NCBI RefSeq assembly: GCF_003589595.1
Contig: NW_020653333.1
Location: 2,908,917-2,972,916 of the forward strand
Reading direction: 5' to 3'
DNA length: 64,000 nt
Origin: Hyposmocoma kahamanoa
Taxonomy: Eukaryota > Arthropoda > Insecta > Lepidoptera > Cosmopterigidae
The notes beneath the pieces are model-generated. The model made no database searches. It saw nothing but the letters and a program-made list of their open reading frames with translations, and was not told the DNA's origin. This document shows, piece after piece, positions 47,828 through 59,394 of the stretch. Every line of letters begins with the position of its first letter. The first letter of the stretch is position 1. The position numbers and the translations under genes were made by a program.

Positions 47828-48389
47828 TAGTCTGTCTTTTCTGAAGATGGAGTAAAATGACAGTTCATCGGCCAGTGTTGCCCGCTTGCAAGCAGCTAGT
47901 GATTGCAGTCGATAAATATTCTATCGACAGAATGTTTGTTACGCTTATGCGATAAATAGTCGAACTTGTTTCATTTGAATCATTATCGGCCCATTATTCG
48001 TCCAACTGCTGGGCACAGGTTTATTTGAATTGTCAATTTTTGAAAGATAGAAATAGGAGACATACTTCAATGTTGTTGATTTTAATTTTGGTATACATAA
48101 TCATATCCACATGTCGTTATTAAAATGTTTATGAATAAAAAATTCATTTCGATACATTAGTATCGAATATTTTGGCCTATTAAGGCCAACTGTCAAAATA
48201 AGAATAATAAATACAATAACGCAATCATTAGAACGTGGTATCATCCGCAATTAAGACGATTTTTGGCAAAATTTTACCTACTTTCACAATTTATCGTCAA
48301 ACCTGTCGACAACAACTACATGACTATTTTATGAAAACTGACAAACCTGCAAATGTCATTTTACTCCGTCTTCAAAAAAGACAGACTAC
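47828..48389. mobile_element. MITE M3 with TA-flanked inverted ends
   Basis: Its ends TAGTCTGTCTTTTCTGAAGA and TCTTCAAAAAAGACAGACTA are inverted over about 35 bp, including GGAGTAAAATGACA. It is 562 bp and non-coding. The TA at each end fits a Tc1/mariner-type insertion. A partial copy is at 40985-41145. Confidence 0.8.
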
Positions 48390-48665
48390 AGAGCGATCTA
48401 TTTAAATATTTCTATTTTTGTACGAAAGTAAAATCTGATGAATGATCAATAAAACTCATGGAACAAAAGTGTTGTTTTTATGATCTTAGTAATATAGTCC
48501 TAAGAGATTGTTAATGCTTTCCAAATAACCTTGTATATATGGACATTAAAATAATGCATAAATTTTCAAACACTATAGAACAAGAATTGTTTTTATTTAT
48601 AAGTATTAACTCTCTAAAGTTTTATTTAAAAGTGTAAATACTCTGTTCAGCCCTGGGAGTCTACT

Positions 48666-48806
48666 CATTCTCCGTCCAGAATACTGTCAAATAAAAAAAG
48701 ACAATGTGAAGTATGAAGCTTCATTCGTATCATGCGTGTTTTAATTTGGTCGAATGTTACTTATTTCACAGTATTTTTTTTTTGGACGGATGTTGGACGG
48801 AGAATG
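48666..48806. mobile_element. Short TIR element (CATTCTCCGTCC ends)
   Basis: CATTCTCCGTCC at the left and GGACGGAGAATG at the right are exact inverted repeats. The interior shares GAAGCTTCATTCG with the element at 55790-55951. Confidence 0.7.
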
Positions 48807-49229
48807 AGGTTACAGGACCTGTTCCTCCAATTTAAATAACGAAAATATCCATCTTTACCTTATTGCTCCCATACCGAGTTACCTAACTACCAAAGTATAG
48901 TTTTTATCCCCCAAATTTAAGAATATTATACCGTCATTTACTTTCTTATATCAGTAACTGCAATTAAATAAACAAGTAGTCCAAAAATATTGCGTAATAT
49001 AAGTTATTATTTTCGTTACATTTACTCGCTTACAACCAACTTGCCCGATGCAATTGCAGCCTAAATTATGTGTTAGTAAATCACACAAAAGCATAATATT
49101 TAACTATTGGTATTATTATTATTTTCAATTTGAGGAGCGATGACAAAAACCGATAAATCACATTTTGACTTGGTCTTATTTTTTAATACCAAACGGTAAT
49201 TTTTGTACGTTTGTATGAATGTTCTTTTT

Positions 49230-49370
49230 TTATTATAATATCAAGTGACGGGTCGAACAAGTCGTGCGCCTGGTGGTAAGCTACACACGCCTGTCCATAA
49301 CAGTTGCAGTGCCACTCAGAACTTTAAATCGCAAATACCTGAGGGGCACTGCCACTGCACCCGTCACCAA
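49230..49370 (+). repeat. R1, 5' half
   Basis: It starts ATATCAAGTGACGGGTCGAAC and stops at CACTGCACCCGTCACC. The 3' half is missing. Confidence 0.8.
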
Positions 49371-50466
49371 CCTAAACAGCAACTAAATACGTTTCAAATG
49401 GATCTGAACACATTCATTCAAAAATTGGATTCGTCGATTTTTGTTCCGAAGCTCCTCAACTGTAGTTTCCACTAAGCAAGTTGGCAACTTGTGTGCTGCT
49501 ACTGGTCTAACATAAACGCGCCCTAAGCCAATACATACGTAAGATGATTGGTGATGAGTTTTTCGAACTGCAAGTGTTAATTTGGCCAGTTTTATTGTAA
49601 TTAAATAACTTATTGATTCCCTTCACCAACAGTTGCCTTAAAAATAACTAATGATTTACAGATTTGTGACACAAATTTGTATGTCGATTTAAAACAAAAA
49701 ATTACAACAAGACAACGGCGTAGTGTTGTCGTAAGTGTAACTTGATAACTAGATATGCAATAACGTGTCAAACAATATGACTAGTTTTACGAAAATAGCG
49801 AATTTTGCAAAATTTTTACGTTGTTTACGATAGTTTGTTCTAAAATTTACGTGTAACTTGCAGCAAAAATTTTTCAGGTATTGATATTAAATTTACGACT
49901 CAAAGGCCTTTGCAACACTGGTTAGTTTACACGGAAATGTTTGTTAGATAATGGCGAGGTTGTCGCCAATGTGGAAGGGTGATAATCGCGAATTTTTACA
50001 CGAAAAAACTATAATATTCTTTCGATAATCGTATCTTAGTGACGAGCAACTCTCGTCGTGTACGTTGGTCTTAATAGTCAGTGAAAGAGACGACAATTCT
50101 TTTCCAGATCTGTCAAGCTAGGTTTAAGAATATTAAATCACATAGACACCAAAACTAACGTATAATTTGATATGAATACAAATCGACATACAAGTTAAAT
50201 AATATGTAGTATATAAAGGTAGTATACCCTACGTAACATACTACGTACGTGTAGATATACTCTTAATACCTACCCTTGTAAAACTCACGGGAATTACATC
50301 AAACTAATTTCATATATGCATCTCTTTCTTCTGTTAAAGTTAAGAAAAGGTCAGAAGACTTCATATACGGCATATTTTGTATTGCAGAAATCTTCTGTCC
50401 TTTTCCAACCGATAACGATAATAAGAGATGCAAGAAAAATTAATATAAATTTATTTTGGATTCACA
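49371..50466. other. Intergenic DNA, nothing recognised
   Basis: AT-rich; no coding or repeat feature could be supported. Confidence 0.5.
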
Positions 50467-50831
50467 TTAGCGATGGGCAATTGTTACTAAAAAAATATCG
50501 AATAAAGCGATAGTTGCATTATCCTATATTCTATTTAGTCGTCTTTTACGTCGTTACTAAATTAGTAATTACTAATTAAATTTTCGGTGTCTTAAAAAAG
50601 TCCTCTGTACTATACTACTGAATGTAAAAAAAATGATCCTATTACTTATTTAGTACCAATCGATCCTATTACGAATTTATTACCAATCAATCCTATTACT
50701 AATTTATTAACAATTAATGCTGTTACTAATATTTGATCAACAATCAAAAAGTGTAGTTGTTAATTAGTAAGTAACTGATATCAACAATCGAATTATTTCA
50801 ATTATTTTTAGTAACTATCGCCCATCGCTAA
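50467..50831. mobile_element. MITE with internal 27-bp tandem repeats
   Basis: The ends TTAGCGATGGGCAATTGTTA and TAACTATCGCCCATCGCTAA are inverted. Between them, 50637-50745 holds about four copies of a 27-bp unit built on TCCTATTACTAATTTATTA. Confidence 0.75.
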
Positions 50832-53173
50832 TTCATTCATTCTCTTATGGAACACCGAAAAACTATTTTTTAGACATAAGCTGGTGCAAAACCTCCAGTA
50901 TTGCAATACTAGTGTAAATTGTAAAGGCCTACAAATTCGATTCTGGCCATTTTGTGGTATTTTAAACAGCTCATTTAGTTATTTTTAAATCGCCCCTTTC
51001 CTAACTGCGTAGTTGATATTTTTATAAGTAACTTTAACTCTTACAACGAGTTTGACATTTCATTTTAACCGAAAATACATTAAAATACCATAAGTTTTTT
51101 TAAAACAGTACTATAGACGGACAAATCAGTCAAAATTCCGCGTCATTTAATAACATGCATAATTGAACGGTGTTCTCTTAAATTAAGACCCTAGACCACT
51201 ACAACCGGCATCATAAAAACAGGAATTTTTTTTCATATTTGATCCGTTCTTACTACTTGTGAAAAATAACCTGAAAATTAATCAGCGGCAAACAAAGAAT
51301 TACAATGGCTATTTGTTAGGCACGGCTGCAAAGTTGTTGTTTGTCACGAGTGCTTCTATTGAAACCTTAACAAGCGAAGGATTCTAAGATTGAACCACGA
51401 GTGAAGCGAGTAGTTCAAAATTAGAAACCTGAGCAGCGAGGGTTTGAAGGCACGAGACGCGAAACAACTTTACTGCCGGGCGAAACACACAACTGTTCAC
51501 CTCACTATAGCGAGGAAAATGGTAGATGAAAGAAAAACAGTTGAACTACAACAAACCAGTTTTTATTTTCATCGAAAAATCTATCGTCAATTTCGAATTT
51601 CAAAAACCTTTTCCACGCTAGCGTGGAAATAACGCTTTTGCGCGCAGATTTGTAATGAGAAAGAAAGCCTTTCCGAGCTAGAGAGGTGAAAAATAAATTA
51701 CTAATCGAATTACGAGGAGAGGGGCGAAATAAAGAATGTTTAAAATGAAAATTTGTTTTCGTCATACACAGACGCAATTAAAATAAAGAAAAGTTTATTT
51801 AATACTCTTACGTACGAAACTTGACATACGAATTTAAACATTCCGGTTTCATAAATTCACTTTTTACGTTTTGGAAAGTAACGAACGTCTTCTGTGCAGA
51901 ACATAACGAATTTTTGTGCATATCGTGCATCCGTGTTCGTATAAACTTAAGAATGATCTTGTCTACGGAACACAATGTTCGATTCTCTTACAATACACAC
52001 AAGCAATAAAATCCTGTTGACAAAAGTGTACACGCGTAAATAACAAATAAATTCCAAATATTTAAATAACACTTTTGTACAAAGAAGTACTTTTCTTAAA
52101 CACCTTTTTGTTTAATTTAGAAAATAATTGTTCATTTATTTTAAGTTCCCAGAAAATACATTTCAATGTCATTGTATTTTAATTCTATTAGTTCTTAGTT
52201 TTTAAGGTTCTTTTTTACGTAGCATTATGTACCTTGTGGAATCAGCACACTTCAATTTACAATTTGCGATGAATATTTTGTTAATTTGCAATTATTTTGA
52301 ACGTATATTCTACAAGAAGAAATGTAGCTAATAACTTAGTGCATTGCTAACTCAGGGAACCCAGCTATGCTTATAGTAGTTTAGGTTCAGTTTTGCGGAA
52401 TCAACGAAGTTGATATGGAACAAAATTGTAGAGTTGGGAAAATACGATTTGAAAGTTAAAAGAAATACTGAATGAAGCCAATAAATTTAGTCTCGTTTAT
52501 AAATGGATAATTAAATATTATGTCTAAATAAAAATAATCACATTATTCACAATAAGATCCATTCAGAATTTTTATTTTTGAACTTTCAAATGTGATATTT
52601 CCTCAATTTCACTAATTTTTGCGACAGTATTTGGTTTTAAATGCTATAGCATTTAGTGTTGTTCCCTGAGCTACCAATAATTTGTCAGTATAAAGATTAC
52701 ATTCGATGCAATTCAACATTGCACTTGCCCGTCATCTAGATAAGATATTATGGCATTAATTGATTTATTTATATCATGCCGACTGCCGCTTTTGTCATTT
52801 TCTTGTAGGTTTAATATAATTCTTGCACCCAAATGTAAGTAGGTCACTCTAATAATAATTTCATTAATAATTTTACGTTTTAATAATGTATTTAGTATTT
52901 ATTTCTGCAATTTACCTGATTTGTTCCTCAAATCCCCATTGACCGAATAATTATTCCTGAAAATCCTTCAATATTGGCTTCTTTGTTGAATTAATAATGT
53001 ACAATGTTGAAGTTGACGCGTTGCCTCCTTAAGGGTCCTTTTCAAATGCAGGCAACGGCAGTTAGTAGCTGCCATCCGTAGTTGACTTGTTCTTGTCAAC
53101 AATAGCGGTTCGCGATTACATATTTATTATAAAACAAACTGTTTTCGACGTCAACTTTGCTGAAAATACGTAC
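50832..53173. other. Intergenic DNA
   Basis: A stretch at 51360-51780 has a higher GC content (GAGTGAAGCGAGTAG, CACGCTAGCGTGGAAA) and may be an old repeat. The rest is unassigned. Any later exons of the candidate gene at 53174-53468 should lie here, but I could not find them. Confidence 0.35.
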
Positions 53174-53468
53174 CGTCTGCAACCCAGCTTAAAAATTTGT
53201 CTAACAGGGTCAAATAACTTTTCAGTTGACATAATATATTTGTGCAGTTATAGCCTGGGCGGGTAGGATTTCTTGCAAGATTTATAATGTACACGGCATC
53301 CACTGCCTCTACCATGAGTTTAAAGCGATCCGTGCTGTGACAAGGAAAAATAACATTTTGTGTATAAAAATTTTTACCGGTCGCTGCAACAGTGACTGTA
53401 CTCGTGGTAGTAGTACAATGTACGCAATACAGAATACACATAGAAGCTAATGTTTGTAGCCCTGCCAT
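53174..53468 (-). CDS. Candidate first exon of a small secreted protein, unrecognised
   Basis: The - strand frame starts MAGLQTLASMCILYCVHC, a plausible signal peptide followed by a Thr-rich stretch. It continues through NVIFPCHSTDRFKLMVEAVD and PGYNCTNILCQLKSYLTLL to a possible splice donor, GACG|GTACGT, after about 98 residues. Cys residues at roughly 44, 70 and 75 would suit an extracellular fold. Frame content looks protein-like for this AT-rich region. The 5' flank carries a short R1 head fragment (53509-53545). No family is recognised and no downstream exon was found, so this may be a chance frame. Confidence 0.35.
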
Positions 53469-53699
53469 AAAGAACTTTTCATCCGATTGTAGAACGTACA
53501 GACTCGCGCGACGAACAGGTCGCGCGTCTTCTGGAGAATTCTCGCGTAGTTACAGGAATTCCTGCAGCTACCATATCGTATCTAGTTTGTACGTTACACA
53601 ATTCAGATAAAGTTTACTATGCTATGTACAATTTCGTTACATGATAGAGTGGCGTGTGACGTTTGTTAATAAGTGGAAATTTAAGGATATTTGGACGTC

Positions 53700-53940
53700 G
53701 TTAAGCAAAAAGGATCCAATCTACAAAATTATCAAAGAATGAGTTATATGTAACAAATGGTTCCTAAAGTTTAACCTCTTAGGTCAGCAAAAAAATCCAA
53801 CTTATAAACATAAATAAATATTTCTGGAGTTACGTGACATAATAAGTTTCGAAAATAAAATGAGAGTGAAAAACACTTTTAAATTTCAAACTACCATATC
53901 TCGAAAGTGAGTGGATGCGGATTAGATCCTTTTTGTCCGT
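53700..53940. mobile_element. MITE M4, uninterrupted copy
   Basis: Its inverted ends carry AAAAAGGATCCAATC and GATTAGATCCTTTTTG. It matches the interrupted copy at 56138-56735, including CATAAATAAATATTTCTGGA. Confidence 0.7.
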
Positions 53941-54242
53941 TTATTTTCTTTGATAACAATCCTTGCTTATTTTTAGTCTTTGTCTATTGAATTTTTGACT
54001 AAAAATTACAAACAGTGAGAAAACTAAATAAACATGAAGAAAAACCCTTTGGAAAACGATTTGGTTTGTGACTTTTTTTGAGATTCAGTCTGATACAAAC
54101 ACATGACACGACAAGGTATAATCGGTAATTTATCACTCTGAACCCTGGTTATCAATTAATTGTCAGTGTGCACTCAAGTGAAATATATTAATAAATAGTT
54201 GACAATCAAGATCATGTCGAACCCATTCAAGATCCTAATTTC

Positions 54243-54867
54243 GGTGGCAATTTTTATTATTTGTATATTCTAGAATATTACCATGAAGTATTATTTAACA
54301 TTCGAGTGTAATAACCTGAAACTTTATTTAATATTTCATTTTTTTATAATGCCTTTAGTAGCGTGGGATCGCTCCATGGACCATGAGCAGTTGTGTTGTT
54401 GTGAACTATTTGGCGTGTTAGGCTGCCTTCATTTTTCCAATTTCTCCTTCTAGTTACACACGTGGCGCCTCTTCAATCATCTGTTACTTAGAGTTTCGTT
54501 CAGAGCTTGTGCAAGCCTGTTTTCATGTCGTGGGATTCTGACTTTATAGTCTTTTGTCATGCTGCTTATATGAGAATAGGGATTTTCAGATAATCGAAGA
54601 TCATCCATTTTTATGAACCATGGCGTATTTACCAGAGTTTTGAGTACACCATTTTGGAATCTCTGTAATATCTCCAAGTTTGACACACTTGCTGATCTCC
54701 ACATTTGTAACCCATAACACCAAACCGGTTTGAGGACTGTTTTGTAGACGGATAACTTCTTCTCCTGGGACAATCAGGATTTTTTGCCCACAAGCTATTC
54801 CTATGGTCTGAATGAATTATATTATTTCACTATAATATACTCGAATACTTTAATAAAAATTGCCACC
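54243..54867. mobile_element. TIR element M2 carrying a LINE fragment
   Basis: The ends GGTGGCAATTTTTATTATTT and AATAAAAATTGCCACC match those of 36643-37887. Inside, on the - strand, lies the reverse-transcriptase piece at 54477-54773. Confidence 0.7.
54477..54773 (-). pseudogene. Jockey-type LINE reverse-transcriptase C-terminus
   Basis: A 98-codon frame reads KLSVYKTVLKPVWCYGLQMW, SNLEILQRFQNGVLKTLVN and TPWFIKMDDLRL. This is the conserved thumb/C-terminal part of Jockey-clade reverse transcriptases (YKAVLKP.W.YG.Q.W, ..LQRFQ..). The catalytic YADD region and everything upstream are missing, so it is a fragment. Confidence 0.8.
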
Positions 54868-54969
54868 AAAATTAGAAAGCTAACCTGAAAATTACCTTAA
54901 TACGGGCATCGAAAAATCTTGATTAGACCTTGACGGCACAACTGTTTGCAATGTGAGTACTGGATTTTT

Positions 54970-55060
54970 GTATTTGCGAAACCAACTTATCTAAATTGGT
55001 GTGGGTGTTCTGGGTAGTGCCCCGGAATGATTTCCGTTGCTCCGGTACTCATAGTTGTTT
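54970..55060 (+). repeat. SINE T2 tail fragment
   Basis: It contains AACCAACTTATCTAAATTGG and GGTGTTCTGGGTAGTGC, as in the tails at 3480-3550 and 40780-40840. Confidence 0.45.
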
Positions 55061-55134
55061 CGGTGCTCTCACTTAGGTATCCATTATTTGTACTACGTGC
55101 TATACAAATAATGAATACCTAAGTGAGGGCACCG
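55061..55134. repeat. 32-bp near-perfect hairpin
   Basis: The arms 55061-55092 and 55103-55134 pair with two mismatches around a 10-nt loop. The arms contain CACTTAGGTATCCATTATTT. Confidence 0.75.
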
Positions 55135-55440
55135 ACTGTATAAGGAATTCCATGCTGATACTTTTTTCGCAAAGGTGTTATTATTATAATATAATAAGTG
55201 TTTATGTAAAATAACACACTATTCTTATGCCGTAGGACCAAATCATATGGAGTGACCTACATAGTAAGTGTACAGTATGTACATAAATCTAATATTTTAG
55301 ACCATGTGCTGAGTAAACACGTGTACTATATAAGTAACTACAGATTGAATATAAAATATTTGTAATTTTAGATGATACAGAAAATTAATAGAATATTGTT
55401 GTTTTATTTACAACTTGATGACTTCGAAATTCCATTTAAT

Positions 55441-55678
55441 GCGACTTTACCTATTTCTACTGCCAAGCGATAATGTCAGAATTATTGCGTTCCGGTGTTG
55501 AAGGGGTGCTGGTGACATTACAGGCACAGGGGTTGTCAACTTATGTCTCAGAGTGAAGGGCGTAGTGGCAGTGCCCCTCAGATCATTGCGGCTTAAAGCT
55601 CTTGAGTGCCACTGCAACTGTTATGAATAGGCGTGTAGGTTACCATCAGGCGCACGACTTATTCGTCCCGTTACTTGA
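55441..55678 (-). repeat. Abundant dispersed repeat R1, reverse
   Basis: It runs from TTTACCTATTTCTACTGCC to CTTATTCGTCCCGTTACTTG. The middle has GGTGCTGGTGACATTACAGG. It lacks the final tail segment. Confidence 0.85.
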
Positions 55679-55789
55679 TATTATAAAAATACATATAACA
55701 ACCAACACTCTGAAAGGCCCTTTTCTATGTATTTGTTGCTCAATTAAAGAGAAACCAATAGATAATATCAAACCAGAAAACGGGGATTA

Positions 55790-55951
55790 ACTCTCGTTCT
55801 TCGTCTGTCAAATAAGTAATACTCGACAAAAATTAAAAGAATGTCAAATATGAAGCTTCATTCGCGTCATGCTAAAAGGCGCATTTGGTCGAGGTTCGAG
55901 GAGTATTACTCATTTGTCAGTAGGCAATTGTTTCGGACGAAGAACGAGAGT
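55790..55951. mobile_element. Short TIR element (ACTCTCGTTCTTCGTC ends)
   Basis: Exact inverted ends ACTCTCGTTCTTCGTC and GACGAAGAACGAGAGT, 162 bp. The interior shares TATGAAGCTTCATTCG with 48666-48806. Confidence 0.8.
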
Positions 55952-56137
55952 GTAGGGCCAGAACCGTCTTGTAAATTTATTCCACAGTGCATTGACATAA
56001 CATTAGGAGTACTTGCTGCTTATAATATTAATTGCAGTTTTCCTCCAATTTGCCGTTACTTTCAAGTTACAAAGAAAGTACCCTCAATCTCTCATCAATC
56101 AAATCTCTTTGATAAACAATTGACACCTACAAAATTG

Positions 56138-56735
56138 GACGTAGTTAAGCAAAAAGGATCCAATCCACAAATTCATCAAAAAGTAAGTTATATGTTGTGT
56201 TATACCCATTGACTTACAATTATATGGACGTCGGGTCCGCGCTAAAAAGTGTCCGAACTTATAGGGCGTTAAAATCGTATACAGAGCATCATTCACGCTC
56301 TAGTCTTCGTTTGTTCGACTGACAGCGAAACAAGCAAAATTAGACAGTAGGTACTGCGATGACATTAAAATTTAAATTCAACGTTTTAGCTTTTTCATAT
56401 TCCTTGAAATGTCACTACGTTTAAATAGGTTGACTTGGGACATTTTTTTCGTGGTTTTTGTATTAGACCCGTCGTCCATTTATTTGTAAGTCAATGTATG
56501 TACCAAACGGTTCCTAAAGAAGTTCCTCTTAGATCAGTAAAAAATCCAATATATAAACATAAATAAATATCTATGGAGTTACATGGCATTATAAGATTTG
56601 AAAATAAAACAAGAGTGAGAAGCGCTTTTAAACTTCAAACTGCATTGACTTATTGTAAGTCTATGTTAAACTGCCATATCTCAAAAGTGACTGGATGTGC
56701 TTGGATCCTTTTTGTTGAACTACTTCCAATTGTAA
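56138..56735. mobile_element. MITE M4 interrupted by another MITE
   Basis: The outer parts match the uninterrupted copy at 53700-53940. The break lies inside a TTATATGT stretch that is continuous in the other copy. Confidence 0.75.
56207..56496. mobile_element. Nested MITE (CATTGACTTACAA ends)
   Basis: Its ends CATTGACTTACAATTATATG and ATTTATTTGTAAGTCAATG are inverted. Just inside are GACGTCGGGTC and GACCCGTCGTC. The 290-bp element sits within M4, and TATGT flanks could be the target duplication. A minimal version of the same ends (CATTGACTTATTGTAAGTCTATG region) lies at 56643-56666. Confidence 0.75.
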
Positions 56736-57209
56736 GTCAACAATGCCTTGTAACGTAGGTATACCCTCATAAGCTCGTGTTTCGCAATCCTGTGCAAAGT
56801 ACAAGAATATTTTATCCTATTATTTAGTCTTATTGTTTAAATAGTTGTGTAATAACCGAGGGCCTCCAATGCTGAAAAAGCGTGGACGTGGATAACGAGT
56901 GGTTATCGTTTGTAAGCGTTTACGCTAACAAACAGTATTTTTAAAATATTACTAAGTATTCTTTGCACTAAGGAGGTTAGTGTGGTGTAACGTTTTTGTC
57001 GAGCAGGCAACTATCATCAGCCATGTATAAAAAGGTTAGTGAAATTATGTATTCATCTAGAAATGATAAAAAAAAGCTTTAACAATTTTTTTTTATTGAA
57101 ACAAAAAGGGTTTTTCAGCAAGAACTTTATTTTGCAAATCAAAGCAAAACACTAAATTTATGACAATGACTCAAATTTTTATTGTATTAAAAAAAGTGAG
57201 GTTTGGCAG

Positions 57210-57551
57210 TTATGAATGAAAAATGGTATCTGATAAATCTTTTCCGCGATAGTTACTACAGATGTCGATTCTTTCATCGAAGTTTTTAATCACTTTTTGA
57301 CAAAATGGTGGGTCTATCTCGTTAATCATTTCACGAATTTTGAGTTTTAAGGCTGCAATCAATTCGATTAGCTCCGTATAGACTCTGACTTTAACATAAT
57401 CCCATAAAAAATAATCCAGCGTTGTTAAATCACATGATCAAGCTGGCCACTTAACGGCTGAATTTAGTGAAATTGTGCGATCGGGAAATTTGGTTTGCAA
57501 TAAATTCATTGGTTCGCTGGCTGTGGGACTTGTGGCAGTGTTTTGTTGAAA
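57210..57551 (-). pseudogene. Tc1/mariner-type transposase C-terminus, dead
   Basis: On the - strand a nearly continuous frame reads FQQNTATSPTASEPMNLLQT, then WPA, a stop, SCDLTTLDYFLWDYVK and on to IDICSNYRGKDLSDTIFHS and a stop at 57210. This is the C-terminal part of the DDE transposase of the Tc1/mariner (IS630) superfamily. The catalytic Asp of the usual WFQQDGA motif is Asn here, and an in-frame TGA interrupts WPARSCDLT. No N-terminal half was found. Confidence 0.75.
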
Positions 57552-58448
57552 TCACATGTTAGTAATATATCCATATCATCAATAATAGGTCAAAAATTGA
57601 TTTGTTAACATCTGTCGATAGCGAATTTTTTTTTAATTTTCGAAAATAACGGACCAATGCCAACGGCACAAGTGCTATGTGGGCATTGCGTGATGGAAAA
57701 TCACTTCAGTTTACACTTTATAATCTTTTTGATGATCACACTCTTTACACGATTTCGTTTTTTAAATAGATCGATACCTCCTACGTAAATTGTTGTAAGT
57801 CAAAATTCCAAGTTTTGCTTTATAACTTAAATATATGCTTTTTATGTATATTCATACATTTCATTCAAATTCAAATATATTATTCGTCAACATAGATTAC
57901 AATAGATTAAAATACATGGTGATAATCAAATAGTTGCCCTCTATACTGCGCCTTAAGTTCTACGAACTAAATAAGTAAATGAGTACAAGGAACAATGTTT
58001 ACAAGTACAAGCAAAAACAAACATTTACAATCACTTCACAAGGTATAACACAAAGCACATAAATTATTACACATTGATATAAAGCACAAATTTGTAGAGA
58101 AAAACGAAATTTTATACTGGTCATACCTATTGGCAACAGTATGCGTTGAAATGGCCCCCTGACTCAACATATATATTGTAGACCGTGAAAAGTCAAACAG
58201 CGCTGGTTATCTGCCAGTAGGTACCATAATATAATGGGCGATCGGAACCCAGTGCCCAAGCCACCCTAATACATCACACGCTAACACATTATTATAACTT
58301 TGAGTTATTATATAGTTTCATAATTCTTGGTTATTTTGTAAGCTAATGGCTTTTTAGTGAATTTTCAATTAGTAAATAATAATAATATGAAAAATCGCAC
58401 ACATCTAATGTAACAAGGCCATATTTTTATTTAAATAAATGACTTGTT
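57552..58448. other. Intergenic DNA
   Basis: Near 57850-58030 is a stretch (TTCAAATTCAAATATATTATT...) resembling a reversed LINE 3' tail. The rest is unassigned. Confidence 0.35.
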
Positions 58449-58582
58449 CTTAGCCACTTTTTGTAGCAGTAAAGCTTTTTGTGAATGAGTTTCCTGTCGC
58501 CCAGCAGTAATGTGAGTCGGTATTATTGCGTGTCGGTTTTGAAGGGAAAGCGATGTGGTGAAATTACAGGCACATGAGGCAT
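58449..58582 (-). repeat. R1 3' half, reverse, diverged
   Basis: It contains TTGTAGCAGTAAAGC, CAGCAGTAATGTGAG and GTGAAATTACAGGCACATGA. Confidence 0.65.
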
Positions 58583-58719
58583 CATAATATAACTAATAAA
58601 TTTATTTGCATTTACTATTGTTGCGATATAACAAACTAGTGAAGTAATTTCACACAAAAAATAATTGAATATCAATTCAATAAAAATTTCAATACAATGA
58701 ATACCGACATCTCTAGCCA

Positions 58720-58975
58720 GGGCTGGTAGCTGTAAAGGTATCTAACTGGGTGACGTTATACTTAAGATTTCTCATAGATGGCGCTACGGCTAAAAAGTCG
58801 AAAAATCAAATACAAAGACACGACAACAAACACATAGAAAAATTCGTGAGGTCCGCTGTTTCGTTCCGTGGCTTAGTTGGTATAGCGTCTGCCACGGTAC
58901 GCTAGAAGACGTCGGTTGGAATCCGGCCGGATCGAAGGAATTTTTTCTGAGTGGTTGACCTTTGTATTAATAATT
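58720..58975 (+). repeat. tRNA-derived SINE within a larger repeat
   Basis: The head at 58865-58940 has A box TGGCTTAGTTGG and B box GGTTGGAATCC. It is flanked by TTTCTCATAGATGGCGCTAC upstream and TTTGTATTAATAATTATAA downstream. Both flanks recur around the gap at 2641-2790. Confidence 0.65.
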
Positions 58976-59306
58976 ATAATAAATACTAACAATAAACTAT
59001 AGATTATAAGCTGAATTGGAAACAACAAACAGAGAAAGTGTGCACTAAAATAAATAGATTTGCTTTTGCTCTGTATAAGTTGACAAGAGTGGCAAATAAA
59101 TGCACGGCAATGACAGCGTATTTTGCGTATGTAGAATCAGCACTCAGATACGACCTTATTATTTGAGGGTATGGCACAGACTTTGGGAAAACGTTCATAG
59201 CTCAAAAGAGGCGTATACGAGTCATCTGCAACTTAACACCAGATGTATCAAGTCGCCCCCATTTTAAAACACTAAAAATATTAGCTCTGCCCTCATATCA
59301 TATCAT

Positions 59307-59362
59307 ATCATATCTTTGCTCCAGGGCTAGGTAGTGACCTAGCCCTGGAGCAAAGATATGAT
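59307..59362. repeat. Perfect 26-bp hairpin
   Basis: The arms 59307-59332 and 59337-59362 are exact reverse complements around AGTG and contain TTTGCTCCAGGGCTAGGT. The left arm is preceded by a short run of CATAT repeats. Confidence 0.8.
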
Positions 59363-59394
59363 CTATGACTCGCCCGGAAGACGCTTAGTCAGTC

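Noticed and set aside
58865..58940. tRNA gene
   Set aside because: A and B boxes are present, but the acceptor and anticodon stems do not pair and the flanks are a dispersed repeat, so it is a SINE head.
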